Positions 34,216 to 42,853 are shown, counted from the stretch's first letter. The stretch: DNA of 50,424 nucleotides from Clostridium sp. CAG:138 (GCA_000435055.1 FR879695.1:16486-66909); one strand, 5' to 3'. Numbers and translations: made by a program. The notes: generated by a model from the sequence alone, not told the origin.

Positions 34216-36168
34216 ATGAAAAAAACTTCATTATCAAGCTATCGCAATCACGCGCTGTTCGCTCTGCTTGCGCTGTTGTTTGCGGCATGTGTTTTCTGCC
34301 TCGGCTGCAATTCCGGCAGTGACTCGCAGCAAACACCCGCACCCGCATCGGCAACACCCGCACCGACAGAGGTCCCGACGGCAACACCCGTACCCGAACC
34401 TGTGCGCAAACTCACAAGCTTTGATACATCCCTGCTTCCCGTGCTGCATCCGTTCGGACAAAGCGGCGCACTTGCCTGCCAAAGTGATTACGAAAGCAAA
34501 AAAACAACGTTCACAACCGTCGATATTGTTTCGGACAGTGTCATTAAGTCCGTAACGATTGACGGAAACTGGTCCGTTTCGGACGAAATCTTTCCGGACG
34601 ACACCTTTGCCGCATTCAACGCTGACGAAAACGAGTGGATCCTTTTCGATTCCGATTTGAATCAAAAGAAACGTTTCGATGTTGAAACGATTTACGGTCA
34701 GTTTTCGCATGATTTGACAGAATACTATTTTCTTAAGGATTCCGTGCTGTGCAGCATGAATATCGAAACGGGCAAAGTCTCCCCCGTGGAAGCCGCATTC
34801 AACCTGCGTTTCAACTCGCTTGTGGACATACACCCGACCGAGGACAAACTGTTTTTGGATGCTTTTCTCTCCCCGGACACAATGCTTTGCGGAACGGCTC
34901 TGCTCGACCTTGGTTCAAATTCATTCTCAATGATTTCCTCCGACTCGTTCATTCCGCATTTCACCGAGGATTCGGATGTTTATTTCTTTAAATACAACAC
35001 CGATGCCGGCGGATACGATGTTACATATTCCGCCGACGGCAGTTTTGTTTTTGCGGATGCCTCCCTGCTGCCCGGCGGCGAAACCGAGCTTTACCCCGTT
35101 CCGTATTCGGACTGCATCGTAACATCCGGAAATTCCCCCGCTTTGTTCAGGCTCGGCAGCGCGCTTGAGTGCTGCGACCTTACCCAATACGGCATCGAGC
35201 ATGAGCTTCTTGCGCAGTGCTTCATGCCGAACATCGGCGGAATCATAGCGGTGAGTTACGTTGAATCACAATTTGAATTTAACCTGATTTCTCCGTCCGT
35301 GCTTGATTATTCCGTTATCGACGGCACCGAACCGGCTGAATCCATGCTCACCGTCAACGAATACATTGCCGAAGATTATTGGTTCGCCGTGAACGGCAGC
35401 AGCCTCCCCGAAAATCTTCAGGGAGTGCGCAGCCGTGCGGATGAAATTTCCGAAAAATACGGGGTGCGCATCCTGCTCTCCTCCCAGTGTCTGCCCGCAT
35501 GTACTTTTGCCGAGTACCCGACGACCACAACCGATCAAATGGATCTTGCAGACGAAGCCGCATCAATAAACGCGGCACTCGATTCTCTCGAAGAAGCTCT
35601 TTCGCTCTATCCGGAGGGCTTTTTCCCGCAGTTCCGTTCGGAATTCGGTGACGGCGGCATACGCATAATGCTTGTCGGCGGGTTTGAAAGCAATTTCAAC
35701 ATGATCGGCTACAGCGTGCAAAACTCTTTGTGGCATAATATTTATGTAGACATTTTCTCCGAAGGGCTTGTCGGCACCTATTGCCACGAGATCTGGCATG
35801 CAACGGAGGATCATATCACAAGCATCAACTACGGCGAATTCGATGTTGTTCAATGGGCCGAGCTGAACCCCGACGGCTTCCAATACATCTTTGATCCTGC
35901 CGAAAGCATTCTGAACGAGGGTGATTACACTTATTTCGGCTCGACAAAACCCAAGGACTGCTATTTCATCGACGGTTATGCAAAAACCAATGAACGCGAG
36001 GATCGCGCCCGAATCATGGAATATGCAATGACGGGTTTCTTCGGCAGTGAGCTTTCGGAATATCCGCATCTTTACGCAAAGCTCCGATACATGAGCGATA
36101 AGATTCGCCAATACTTCGACACAACCGGCTGGAACACTCCCCGTTGGGAGGATGCCCTCGGCGAATAA
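34216..36168 (+). CDS. Lipoprotein with propeller-like N-terminal part and HEIWH zinc metallopeptidase domain
   Basis: 650 residues. The signal peptide ends at FCLGC, an imperfect lipobox, then a Pro/Thr/Ala linker (TPAPASATPAPTEVP). Residues 75-400 are beta-rich with repeating aromatic strands, resembling a WD40/TolB-like propeller. The C-terminal 250 residues hold HEIWH at 524-528 (zincin motif); a Glu 21 residues further (WAELNPDGF) or the later TNEREDRARIMEYAM helix could supply the third ligand. The family is not recognised with certainty; the late E-D-x-A helix is like putative zinc-binding or lethal-factor-fold peptidases. AAGGAGG lies 11 bases before the ATG, and a terminator follows. 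Confidence 0.75.
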   Translation: MKKTSLSSYRNHALFALLALLFAACVFCLGCNSGSDSQQTPAPASATPAPTEVPTATPVPEPVRKLTSFDTSLLPVLHPFGQSGALACQSDYESKKTTFTTVDIVSDSVIKSVTIDGNWSVSDEIFPDDTFAAFNADENEWILFDSDLNQKKRFDVETIYGQFSHDLTEYYFLKDSVLCSMNIETGKVSPVEAAFNLRFNSLVDIHPTEDKLFLDAFLSPDTMLCGTALLDLGSNSFSMISSDSFIPHFTEDSDVYFFKYNTDAGGYDVTYSADGSFVFADASLLPGGETELYPVPYSDCIVTSGNSPALFRLGSALECCDLTQYGIEHELLAQCFMPNIGGIIAVSYVESQFEFNLISPSVLDYSVIDGTEPAESMLTVNEYIAEDYWFAVNGSSLPENLQGVRSRADEISEKYGVRILLSSQCLPACTFAEYPTTTTDQMDLADEAASINAALDSLEEALSLYPEGFFPQFRSEFGDGGIRIMLVGGFESNFNMIGYSVQNSLWHNIYVDIFSEGLVGTYCHEIWHATEDHITSINYGEFDVVQWAELNPDGFQYIFDPAESILNEGDYTYFGSTKPKDCYFIDGYAKTNEREDRARIMEYAMTGFFGSELSEYPHLYAKLRYMSDKIRQYFDTTGWNTPRWEDALGE

Positions 36169-36294
36169 ACCGAAAACTCCGAACGGTTTATGTTTGCATA
36201 AGGCGTATGTTTTCTGCAAATATATTCCCACGGCGTTTTCACGGAGCACTCGTTCCGCAGGCGTTTCCGCTTTCAACTAAAACGCAAGAAATCA

Positions 36295-36335
36295 ACAGCT
36301 TCCGCAAATTTTATGCACTTGCGGAGGCTGTTTTT
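36295..36335 (+). terminator. Terminator after the metallopeptidase gene
   Basis: ACAGCTTCCGCAA and TTGCGGAGGCTGT pair with one mismatch, followed by TTTTG. Confidence 0.75.
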
Positions 36336-36373
36336 GTTTGTGTTTCGACGTAAAGAATAAATGATTTTTTATC

Positions 36374-36401
36374 TTGACAACGATAGGTAATACGGTATAA
36401 T
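36374..36401 (+). promoter_or_regulatory. Consensus promoter of the first small lipoprotein gene
   Basis: Perfect TTGACA (36374-36379) and perfect TATAAT (36396-36401) with a 16-bp spacer, the strongest promoter in the window by sequence. It gives a leader of nearly 195 nt. Confidence 0.85.
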
Positions 36402-36426
36402 ATAGTCATCACATTTGAGGGAGGCG

Positions 36427-36555
36427 ATGCATTCTCCGCCAAGCAGGCTTCCGCAGTCAAACGACAGCGGAAATCATTTCACCGGTTCGGACGTCACGGA
36501 ACAATGTTCGGCATATTGTCCCCGTGAAACTTCTTCTCCGAGCGCAGCCGTTTGA
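36427..36555 (+). CDS. Possible 42-residue small ORF in the lipoprotein leader
   Basis: ATG 36427 follows GAGGGAGG and opens a 42-residue frame (MHSPPSRLPQSNDSG to ETSSPSAAV), polar, with two cysteines (EQCSAYCP) and no membrane segment. It lies wholly in the leader made by the consensus promoter and ends 46 bases before the lipoprotein start. It may be a leader peptide or chance. Confidence 0.25.
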   Translation: MHSPPSRLPQSNDSGNHFTGSDVTEQCSAYCPRETSSPSAAV

Positions 36556-36601
36556 AATGACACCCCCGACGACGACACACACTATCATTAATGGAGGAAT
36601 T

Positions 36602-37306
36602 ATGAAAAAAATATCTCTCACCCTTCTTGCCCTTTTGCTTGCTTTTGCATTTGCGTGCAGCAAGCCTGCCCAAAACCCGGATGACCCCGAAATGCCGAAA
36701 AGCGGTGCGGAAAACACGGCTGCTCCGAATGACTCGGGCGAACCTCCCGCAATGATCAGTTTCCAAAGTCTTCAGGAATACCATGACTTTGGCGCATCCG
36801 TTGACCTCCCCGATGATGAATTTTCCGAATTCATTCATTCACATGGTTTTTATATGAGCGGCGTTGACAGCAAGGAAGACGCAGAGCGCATTATCAGCCT
36901 GCTCGACAATGTTGCTTTGCCTGACTTCAGCGGATATAAATATTACATGTCAAGCCTGCGTTTCGACAACAACGCGTTCACCATATGGTACAGCAGAGCC
37001 GATGAAGACATCTGCTGCATGTCTGTAACCATTATTGTTACCGAAAGCCTGCCCGCGGAAGAACTCAAAAAATATGAGAACAGCAGCGTTTATTCGTTGA
37101 TTTCCTGCGACGCGGATTCAACGCTTCCTTTCCTTGCTTATTCGACGAAAAAGGATGAACACGACACTCGCTACAACACTTCCCGTTATGTTACAAACAT
37201 CGATTCCCATGCGGTGTTTATCAATATAAATCAGCCTGAAAACGATTTTCTGAACCGACTTCAGCATTGCAGGCTCATAACCTTTGCACAATATGCCGGC
37301 AGGTAA
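36602..37306 (+). CDS. Small lipoprotein of unknown function (paralogue 1)
   Basis: 234 residues from ATG 36602, preceded by GGAGG. A lipoprotein signal ends in AFAC near residue 18, then a Pro/Ala/Asn-rich linker. The domain begins MISFQSLQEYHDFGASVDLPDDEFSEFIHSHG, which aligns with the same part of the next gene, including the Ala-Ser-Val core and an alternating hydrophobic pattern. No catalytic motif is recognised. It is driven by the strongest promoter here, so it may be abundant. Confidence 0.8.
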   Translation: MKKISLTLLALLLAFAFACSKPAQNPDDPEMPKSGAENTAAPNDSGEPPAMISFQSLQEYHDFGASVDLPDDEFSEFIHSHGFYMSGVDSKEDAERIISLLDNVALPDFSGYKYYMSSLRFDNNAFTIWYSRADEDICCMSVTIIVTESLPAEELKKYENSSVYSLISCDADSTLPFLAYSTKKDEHDTRYNTSRYVTNIDSHAVFININQPENDFLNRLQHCRLITFAQYAGR

Positions 37307-37375
37307 GCTTCGGTTCGTGTGATTTTCGGAACAAAACCCAAAGCTGCACCAAAAAAGCAGCAATAATCTCAGAAC

Positions 37376-37396
37376 GGGGGAGCACGCTGCTCCCCC
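37376..37396 (+). other. Hairpin between the two paralogous lipoprotein genes
   Basis: GGGGGAGCA-CGC-TGCTCCCCC is a perfect 9-bp stem. No T-run follows, so it may stabilise or separate the two messages rather than end transcription. Confidence 0.5.
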
Positions 37397-37461
37397 GCCG
37401 AAGCAAGTTCTTCCTGCAATCATTGCGGACGGCAGTTATAAACACGGAAAGGAATATAACT

Positions 37462-38175
37462 ATGAAAAAACATTATCTTTTCATCGCAGCAATACTTGCT
37501 GTATGCATCTGTTCGGCGCTTGCATGTTCTTCCGTTCACAAAACGGAAACGACACCGACCGCACAACCGACCGCACAACCGACCGAATGGCAAGCCGGTC
37601 ATCAAGTTCCCCCCGACAGCATTGAGTTCCGCAGTGTTGAAGAAATGCAGGCATTTTTTGCATCCGTGAAGCTGGATGAGAGCAAGGTTGAAAGCTACAT
37701 TGAAGAGCGTGGAATCCGCCGCTGCTGCGGCGTCCGCAACAAAGCGGAGCTGTCCGATCTGTTGGAACGCTTTGACAGGATTCCCTTCCCGACCCACCCG
37801 AAGTATAAACCGCATTACATGGATTATTACCCCACATTCGGGCGTTTTTCCCTTGTGTACCTCTTTGATAAAGGGCACGGTTACTTCACGATTTTTGAGG
37901 GGCTTTCCGCCGATTCGGAAACACTGCTCAACGGCAAAATCAAGTCAAAGGACGTTACGCAAATAATTCCGACCGGTTCGGACAAAATACGCAGACTCTA
38001 TATTGTTAACGATACGGATGTTTCCGATGATGCCGTTACGTTCTGGGCGGATATTGACGGTTTCCTTGTTGAAATTTTGACCGTTTACAATTCACGCAGT
38101 GAAGCTGTGGAGATTGTTCAATCTTTCGATTTTGGAAAGATGTCCGAGGTTGTGAACTCAATCACAAGTGAATAA
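37462..38175 (+). CDS. Small lipoprotein of unknown function (paralogue 2)
   Basis: 237 residues from ATG 37462, preceded by GGAAAGGA. The signal peptide ends in ALAC (lipobox), followed by a short TAQP-type repeat linker. The domain start SIEFRSVEEMQAFFASVKLDESKVESYIEERG is paralogous to that of the preceding gene; the remainder diverges but keeps a similar length. No known family or active site is recognised. No separate promoter was found, so it is probably cotranscribed with paralogue 1. Confidence 0.8.
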   Translation: MKKHYLFIAAILAVCICSALACSSVHKTETTPTAQPTAQPTEWQAGHQVPPDSIEFRSVEEMQAFFASVKLDESKVESYIEERGIRRCCGVRNKAELSDLLERFDRIPFPTHPKYKPHYMDYYPTFGRFSLVYLFDKGHGYFTIFEGLSADSETLLNGKIKSKDVTQIIPTGSDKIRRLYIVNDTDVSDDAVTFWADIDGFLVEILTVYNSRSEAVEIVQSFDFGKMSEVVNSITSE

Positions 38176-38220
38176 AGCGCTCTGATAAACAACCTTTAAC
38201 CGAAGCTTCCCCGATAGATT

Positions 38221-38259
38221 GTGCGAAAAAAGGCTCAAACCTGCGGCCTTTTTTCGCAC
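38221..38259. terminator. Strong bidirectional terminator
   Basis: GTGCGAAAAAAGGC and GCCTTTTTTCGCAC form a perfect 14-bp stem with A and T runs within the stem itself. Confidence 0.85.
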
Positions 38260-38340
38260 GATCCGTTTAAAACCGATTCCCGGAGTCCTGCCGATGCATT
38301 TACCTGATTGCGTTTATATATATATTATTTGTTTTCAGGC

Positions 38341-38369
38341 TTGACGTCTAAAAAATAATCTGTTATTAT
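38341..38369 (+). promoter_or_regulatory. Promoter of the secreted helical protein gene
   Basis: TTGACG (38341-38346), 17-bp spacer, TATTAT (38364-38369), 52 bases before the GTG start. Confidence 0.65.
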
Positions 38370-38421
38370 TTAAAAGCAGTTGTCAGACGCGATATTGTCG
38401 ACACGGAAAGGATTTATTCAA

Positions 38422-39312
38422 GTGAAAAAGAGAAGAACGATCATTGTATGCATATGCATACTGGCAGCAGCAGCATTCACTCTTGCCTTGGCACTGCCAA
38501 AAAAGAGTTATGCGGCAATCGGGCGCAATGCGCGGAAGCATTATGTCGAATACGAAACTCGGCATTCCGACCCGCAGGATGAACCTGCAAAGGATGAGGA
38601 CAACGATTCCTCCGAATTTTGGTTTCCCGTTCCCGAAGGATACCTTAACAAAAAAACCGATGAAAAAAAATACGTTTCGAGCATAAATCCGGACGATACT
38701 CCGGAGCAGTGGGACGCACTTGAGGACGCCGTGCAGATGCGCGAAGTTTCCCAGATTCCGGCGGACATTCTCGAAACCGTTTCAACCGACGAGCTTGTGC
38801 TTTATTGCATGAACTATAACCTGTTTATTGATTTTATGCTTTTTGACACAATGCAGGACGGTATGGAGAACGTACGCAGCGACTATAACGGCATACGCGA
38901 GCTGATGACCCGGCCGGACGCTGCCGAAAGCCTTATAAGGCTATATAAACTTTACGACCTTGACGAGCAGAAAGCACGCGACAGCGTCGGCTGCATCAGG
39001 CTCCGCTATCTTGAAGCCATGCTTTGCATGCCGGAGATTCTAAACAGCCTGACGGCAAAACAGGCCAAGGAGCTTGCGGCCGCCTGTGCGCAAAAAATCA
39101 GCAAAATTGTAAACGATGAAAACAGCCCTTACAGCGTTTCAACAACAATGTATCTTGCGGCAGTCAGCCAATATGCGGCAAGCGAGGAATTCGCCGAAAT
39201 CGTCAATGCCTCTTCCGGCGCGAAGCGTTATATCGAGGAGGGGATTCTGGTTCCCGATGAAATCAGCGATGATACTTTGGGACGGATCGTGTCGTATTTT
39301 CAGGAACTGTAA
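38422..39312 (+). CDS. Secreted, mostly helical protein of unknown function
   Basis: 296 residues from GTG 38422, preceded by AAAGGA. A signal peptide (KKRRTIIVCICILAAAAFTLALALP) ends near SYA-A. The mature protein has an acidic linker and then a helical domain starting VSQIPADILETVSTDELVLYCMNYNLFIDF and continuing DYNGIRELMTRPDAAESLIRLY. I recall similar unannotated domains (I-P-x-x-x-L-x-x-M-S-T-x-x-L) in many secreted proteins of gut Clostridia, but no function. An ATG in frame at 38380 lies too close to the promoter. Confidence 0.8.
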   Translation: MKKRRTIIVCICILAAAAFTLALALPKKSYAAIGRNARKHYVEYETRHSDPQDEPAKDEDNDSSEFWFPVPEGYLNKKTDEKKYVSSINPDDTPEQWDALEDAVQMREVSQIPADILETVSTDELVLYCMNYNLFIDFMLFDTMQDGMENVRSDYNGIRELMTRPDAAESLIRLYKLYDLDEQKARDSVGCIRLRYLEAMLCMPEILNSLTAKQAKELAAACAQKISKIVNDENSPYSVSTTMYLAAVSQYAASEEFAEIVNASSGAKRYIEEGILVPDEISDDTLGRIVSYFQEL

Positions 39313-39356
39313 ATTTTTTGATATAAATCTTTTTTCCACATTTATATATCGCATCA

Positions 39357-39395
39357 AAAAGGGATCGCCGCACAAACTCTGCGGCAATCCCTTTT
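39357..39395. terminator. Bidirectional terminator between the secreted protein gene and metK
   Basis: AAAAGGGAT-GCCGCA and TGCGGC-ATCCCTTTT pair with one C/A mismatch; A and T runs flank the stem on both strands. Confidence 0.8.
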
Positions 39396-39506
39396 CATTT
39401 CAATTTCGGTTAAAAAGAATACCACGGCACTGAACCGGCGCAATACTCAGCGTTCATTTCTCTGCAAAACTCGCTGCAAAACCGGCAGCAATTGCTTTGT
39501 GCAAAC

Positions 39507-40688
39507 TCATTTCACAAACTGCAAATCAACCTTTTCCCACGGGAAATCGGCGTCATCCCTTCCGAAATGGCCGTATGCCGCAGTCTTTTTGTAAATCGGG
39601 CGGCGAAGGTCAAGCTTTTCAATGATTGCGGCGGGACGGAAATCGAAACTTGCAAGCAGCATCTTTTCAAGCTCTGCATCGGGCATTGTTCCCGTTCCGA
39701 AAGTGTCAACACGGACGGAGACGGGTTTTGCAACGCCGATAGCATAGGCAAGCTGAATTTCGCAGCGTTTTGCATAGCCCTGTGCAACGATATTTTTTGC
39801 CGCATAACGTGCCGCATAGGCAGCGGACCTGTCAACCTTTGTGGGATCCTTTCCGGAGAAGCTGCCGCCGCCGTGTCTTCCGACGCCGCCGTAGGTATCA
39901 ACGATTATCTTTCTGCCGGTCAGGCCGGAATCGCCCTGCGGTCCGCCGATAACGAACCTTCCCGTGGGGTTTACAAAAATTCTTGTCTCCGCATCAATAA
40001 GTTCCGCGGGAATAACGGGACGAATGACGTTTTCGATAACGTCACGGCGCAGATGCTCCATGTCGATATCCGGATCGTGCTGTGTGGAAATGACTATTGT
40101 GTCAATGCGGACAGGCTTGCCGTTTTCGTCGTATTCAACGGTGACTTGGCTCTTGCCGTCCGGACGGAGATACCCGAGATGACGGCTCTTGCGAACTTCC
40201 GTCAGGCGGCGGGTCAGCTTGTGCGCAAGGCTGATGGACAGCGGCATACATTCGGGAGTTTCATCGCAGGCATATCCGAACATCATTCCCTGATCGCCCG
40301 CACCGATATCATAGGAGTCGGTGTCGCCGTGTTTTGCTTCAAAGCTCTTGTCAACGCCCATTGCAATATCGGGGGATTGTCCGTTTATTGCGCTGATAAC
40401 CGCAAGGGTATGGCCGTCAAAGCCGTATTCAGGCTTGTCATAGCCGATTTCAAGCACAACATCGCGAACGAGCTTCGGAATGTCTATATAGCAGTTTGTG
40501 GTAACTTCGCCCATTACCATTACCATGCCCGTTGTTGCGCAGCATTCGCAGGCAACGCGCGAATTCGGGTCATTGCGCAGCATTGCATCAAGCACGGCGT
40601 CTGCGATATTGTCGCAGACCTTGTCCGGATGCCCCTCTGTTACGGATTCGGAGGTAAACAGCCGCTTCTGTACTTCGTTATTGTTCAT
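39507..40688 (-). CDS. metK: S-adenosylmethionine synthetase
   Basis: 393 residues. Conserved blocks are FTSESVTEGHPDKVCD at the N-terminus, GAGDQGMMFGYACDETPE (methionine/ATP site), DTYGGVGRHGGGSFSGKDPTKVDRSAAY and the C-terminal TAAYGHFGR-type end. It joins methionine and ATP to make SAM, phosphate and pyrophosphate. The gene is preceded by its own SAM-I riboswitch and promoter, so excess SAM switches it off. Confidence 0.98.
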   Translation of the reverse strand: MNNNEVQKRLFTSESVTEGHPDKVCDNIADAVLDAMLRNDPNSRVACECCATTGMVMVMGEVTTNCYIDIPKLVRDVVLEIGYDKPEYGFDGHTLAVISAINGQSPDIAMGVDKSFEAKHGDTDSYDIGAGDQGMMFGYACDETPECMPLSISLAHKLTRRLTEVRKSRHLGYLRPDGKSQVTVEYDENGKPVRIDTIVISTQHDPDIDMEHLRRDVIENVIRPVIPAELIDAETRIFVNPTGRFVIGGPQGDSGLTGRKIIVDTYGGVGRHGGGSFSGKDPTKVDRSAAYAARYAAKNIVAQGYAKRCEIQLAYAIGVAKPVSVRVDTFGTGTMPDAELEKMLLASFDFRPAAIIEKLDLRRPIYKKTAAYGHFGRDDADFPWEKVDLQFVK

Positions 40689-40716
40689 ATTTTATCCTTT
40701 CCATGCCTTTGCAAAA

Positions 40717-40920
40717 GAAAAACAAAATGCGATGAACCCTGTCGGAACATCGCACGGAAACCCTTTTTAACTTTGCGCTCTCATCTCCCGGCAGCCGCAG
40801 CTCAACAAAAAAAGTTTGCGCCGGGCAATGCCGTCGGATTTGGCACCTTGTGAAAAGCTTTCGCATTAAACAGGTTGCCGTGGCTTCACCGGGCCGTTCC
40901 CTCTGCCACTCTTGATAAGG
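40717..40920 (-). promoter_or_regulatory. SAM-I (S-box) riboswitch with transcription terminator
   Basis: On the minus strand the aptamer runs from CTTATCAAGAG (near 40919) through GAGGGA, GGCCC, CACGGCAACC and AGGTGCCAAATCC, and closes with GATGAG at 40780-40785, which pairs with the initial CTTATC (P1). The P4 arm is long, with a T7 run in its loop. The expression platform is a terminator stem TGCGATG/CATCGCA (40728-40754) followed by TTTTGTTTTTCTTTT. SAM binding should stop transcription before metK. Confidence 0.95.
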
Positions 40921-40941
40921 CATATTCAATTTTCACCCCGC

Positions 40942-40970
40942 ATTATAGCACATTCAAAGCTTTTCCGCAA
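40942..40970 (-). promoter_or_regulatory. Promoter of the metK riboswitch transcript
   Basis: On the minus strand TTGCGG (40965-40970), 17-bp spacer, perfect TATAAT (40942-40947), about 16 bases before the aptamer. Confidence 0.8.
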
Positions 40971-41034
40971 CATATTTACCGCATGAGCCGCAAGGACGGA
41001 TGCAATATATTTTTATCATCCTCGCTTTTGCCGG

Positions 41035-41078
41035 AAAACGCCGTATTCACGGGCTTTCGCCCGCTGTACGGCGTTTGC
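41035..41078 (-). terminator. Hairpin after the small membrane protein gene
   Basis: AAACGCCGTA (41036-41045) and TACGGCGTTT (41067-41076) pair perfectly around an inner CGGGC/GCCCG hairpin; a short T-run follows on the minus strand. Confidence 0.55.
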
Positions 41079-41109
41079 AAGGGGTTGACATCCGATTATT
41101 GCTCAGTAT

Positions 41110-41424
41110 TCAGTAACTGTTCCGTGCAAGCAGAGCCGGTTCTTTCGGAAGGTTCTGCCGAACCGCACAGGGTTCGCCGCCGTAAAGCTGCTCCGCCCCG
41201 CCGTCACTGTTAATATTCCCGATGAGCACGGGAATATCCGTCCTTTCTTCTTCGTTTGCGCCGCGTTTGAGCTGCGATGCCGTCCTTATGAAAAGAACGA
41301 GTGACACAATTGCAACAGCCGCCGTAAGCGCAACAGCCGCAAGAATCAAATTGCGGTGCCTGCGTTCGGCATTTTCAGCCTTAACGGCTCTTTTTTCGTT
41401 CGATTTCATCACTTTTTTCACCAT
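41110..41424 (-). CDS. Small single-pass membrane protein of unknown function
   Basis: 104 residues; GGAGGG lies 5 bases before the ATG. A basic N-terminus (KKVMKSNEKRAVKAENAERRHRN) precedes one membrane helix (about 26-47), with a polar C-terminal part outside. No family is recognised. It lies between metK and methionine gamma-lyase on the same strand, but terminators on both sides suggest a separate unit. Confidence 0.65.
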   Translation of the reverse strand: MVKKVMKSNEKRAVKAENAERRHRNLILAAVALTAAVAIVSLVLFIRTASQLKRGANEEERTDIPVLIGNINSDGGAEQLYGGEPCAVRQNLPKEPALLARNSY

Positions 41425-41567
41425 GCTTCCCTCCGCCGTTTCCGCGGGTTCATTCCCTTCGACAATAATGATAGCACATTTTCATCGGGAATTTGTTACG
41501 AAACTGTAAACATTTTGCTCTCGGCCGAAATTTTTTTGAACAACGCCCTTCATCTGCCGTATGCGCA

Positions 41568-41617
41568 CAAAAAAGCACCCCGAACCCCGGCGGAATCCCT
41601 CCGCCCGGGCGGGGTGC
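41568..41617 (-). terminator. Terminator after methionine gamma-lyase
   Basis: GCACCCCG/CGGGGTGC outer stem (41575-41617) with a GC-rich inner stem, then TTTTTT on the minus strand. Confidence 0.85.
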
Positions 41618-41653
41618 ATGTGCTTTCGGATTTAATCAGACAAAAGCGACAGC

Positions 41654-42853
41654 TTATTTCTGAAGGTTGTCAAGACCCGCTTTAAGATCCGCAATAATAT
41701 CCTCCGCATCCTCAAGGCCGACACTGAGGCGCAGCATGCTTTCGCCGATGCCTGCCTGCTCAAGAGCCTCGGGAGTGTAGGTGCTGTGGGTCATGGTTGC
41801 AGGGTGCTCAATGAGGGTTTCGGCATCGCCGAGGCTGACTGCAATGGTGCAGAGCTTGAGGGAATTTACAAATTCCGCACTCTGCTCACGGGTTGCGTTC
41901 AGCTCAAAGGTGATAATGCCGCCGAAGCCGCCGTGCATCTGCTTCTTTGCAAGCTCGTGACGGGGATGACTCTCAAGGCCGGGGTAGATAACGCGCTTTA
42001 CCATGGGATGACCTTCAAGGAAGGTCGCAACCCGCATCGCGTTCTCGCAATGCTTTTTAACGCGGATATCAAGAGTTTTGAGACCGCGGTCGATAAGGAA
42101 AGCTTCAAACGGCCCGAGAACCGCACCGGTCATATCCTTAAGGCCGAACAGGTTGCACTCATCGATGAATTCCTTTGTGCCTGCCGCCATGCCCGCAATA
42201 ACATCGCCGTGACCGTTAAGATACTTGGTTGCGCTGTGGATAACAACATCCGCACCGAGATCGAGGGGACGCTGGAGGTAAGGTGTTGCAAACGTGTTGT
42301 CAACAATAACCTTTGCATCGGGGCAATTCTCATGCGCGATCTTGGAGATTGCGGCAATGTCAATGAGCTTGAGGTTCGGGTTCGTGGGCGTTTCAAAATA
42401 GAAAGCCTTTGTGTTGGGACGAATCGCGGCGCGAACGGCATCGAGATCCTCGAAATCAACAAGGGTGACTTCAACGCCGTAGCGGGTCAGTCCATGGGTA
42501 AAGAAGGAGAAAGTGCAGCCGTAAAGCGCGTCATCCGCAAGCAGATGGTCTCCCGCATGGAGCACGGTCCACATAACGGTTGTTACCGCACCCATGCCGC
42601 TTGCCATTGCCATGCCCGCTTCGGCATGTTCAAGAGCAGCAAGCTTTTCGCCGATTTTTGTCGTGTTGGGATTGCCGAGACGGGTGTAGATATAGCCCGC
42701 TTCCTCACCCGCAAAGCGGTGTGCGCCCTGAGCCGTGGTTTCAAATTCAAAAGTCGAGGTTTGGAAAATAGGCGTTGCAAGCGGCGCAATGCCGGGAATT
42801 TCGATTTTGCCTGTATGTATCTGCTTCGTTGCGAAGCCGCTGTTCTTCTCCAT
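41654..42853 (-). CDS. Methionine gamma-lyase (PLP enzyme)
   Basis: 399 residues of the Cys/Met metabolism PLP family (gamma subfamily). The PLP lysine lies in VVIHSATKYLNGHGDV. LYGCTFSFFTHGL carries the cysteine that marks methionine gamma-lyases (Cys116 in the Pseudomonas enzyme), rather than the residues of cystathionine synthases or lyases; YIYTRLGNPNTTKIGEKLAALE is also intact. It splits methionine to methanethiol, ammonia and 2-oxobutyrate. A TATAAT (about 42941-42946, minus) is seen upstream without a good -35. A cystathionine gamma-lyase activity cannot be excluded. Confidence 0.9.
   Translation of the reverse strand: MEKNSGFATKQIHTGKIEIPGIAPLATPIFQTSTFEFETTAQGAHRFAGEEAGYIYTRLGNPNTTKIGEKLAALEHAEAGMAMASGMGAVTTVMWTVLHAGDHLLADDALYGCTFSFFTHGLTRYGVEVTLVDFEDLDAVRAAIRPNTKAFYFETPTNPNLKLIDIAAISKIAHENCPDAKVIVDNTFATPYLQRPLDLGADVVIHSATKYLNGHGDVIAGMAAGTKEFIDECNLFGLKDMTGAVLGPFEAFLIDRGLKTLDIRVKKHCENAMRVATFLEGHPMVKRVIYPGLESHPRHELAKKQMHGGFGGIITFELNATREQSAEFVNSLKLCTIAVSLGDAETLIEHPATMTHSTYTPEALEQAGIGESMLRLSVGLEDAEDIIADLKAGLDNLQK

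Noticed and set aside
37562..37600. TAQP-encoding short repeat as a mobile or regulatory repeat
   Set aside because: Simple low-complexity lipoprotein linker; two to three units only.
39492..40853. 453-residue open frame antisense to metK and its riboswitch
   Set aside because: Overlaps a certain gene and a riboswitch; no motif or ribosome site.
41085..41112. TTGACA with TATTCA on the plus strand
   Set aside because: Poor -10, 16-bp spacer and only antisense DNA downstream.
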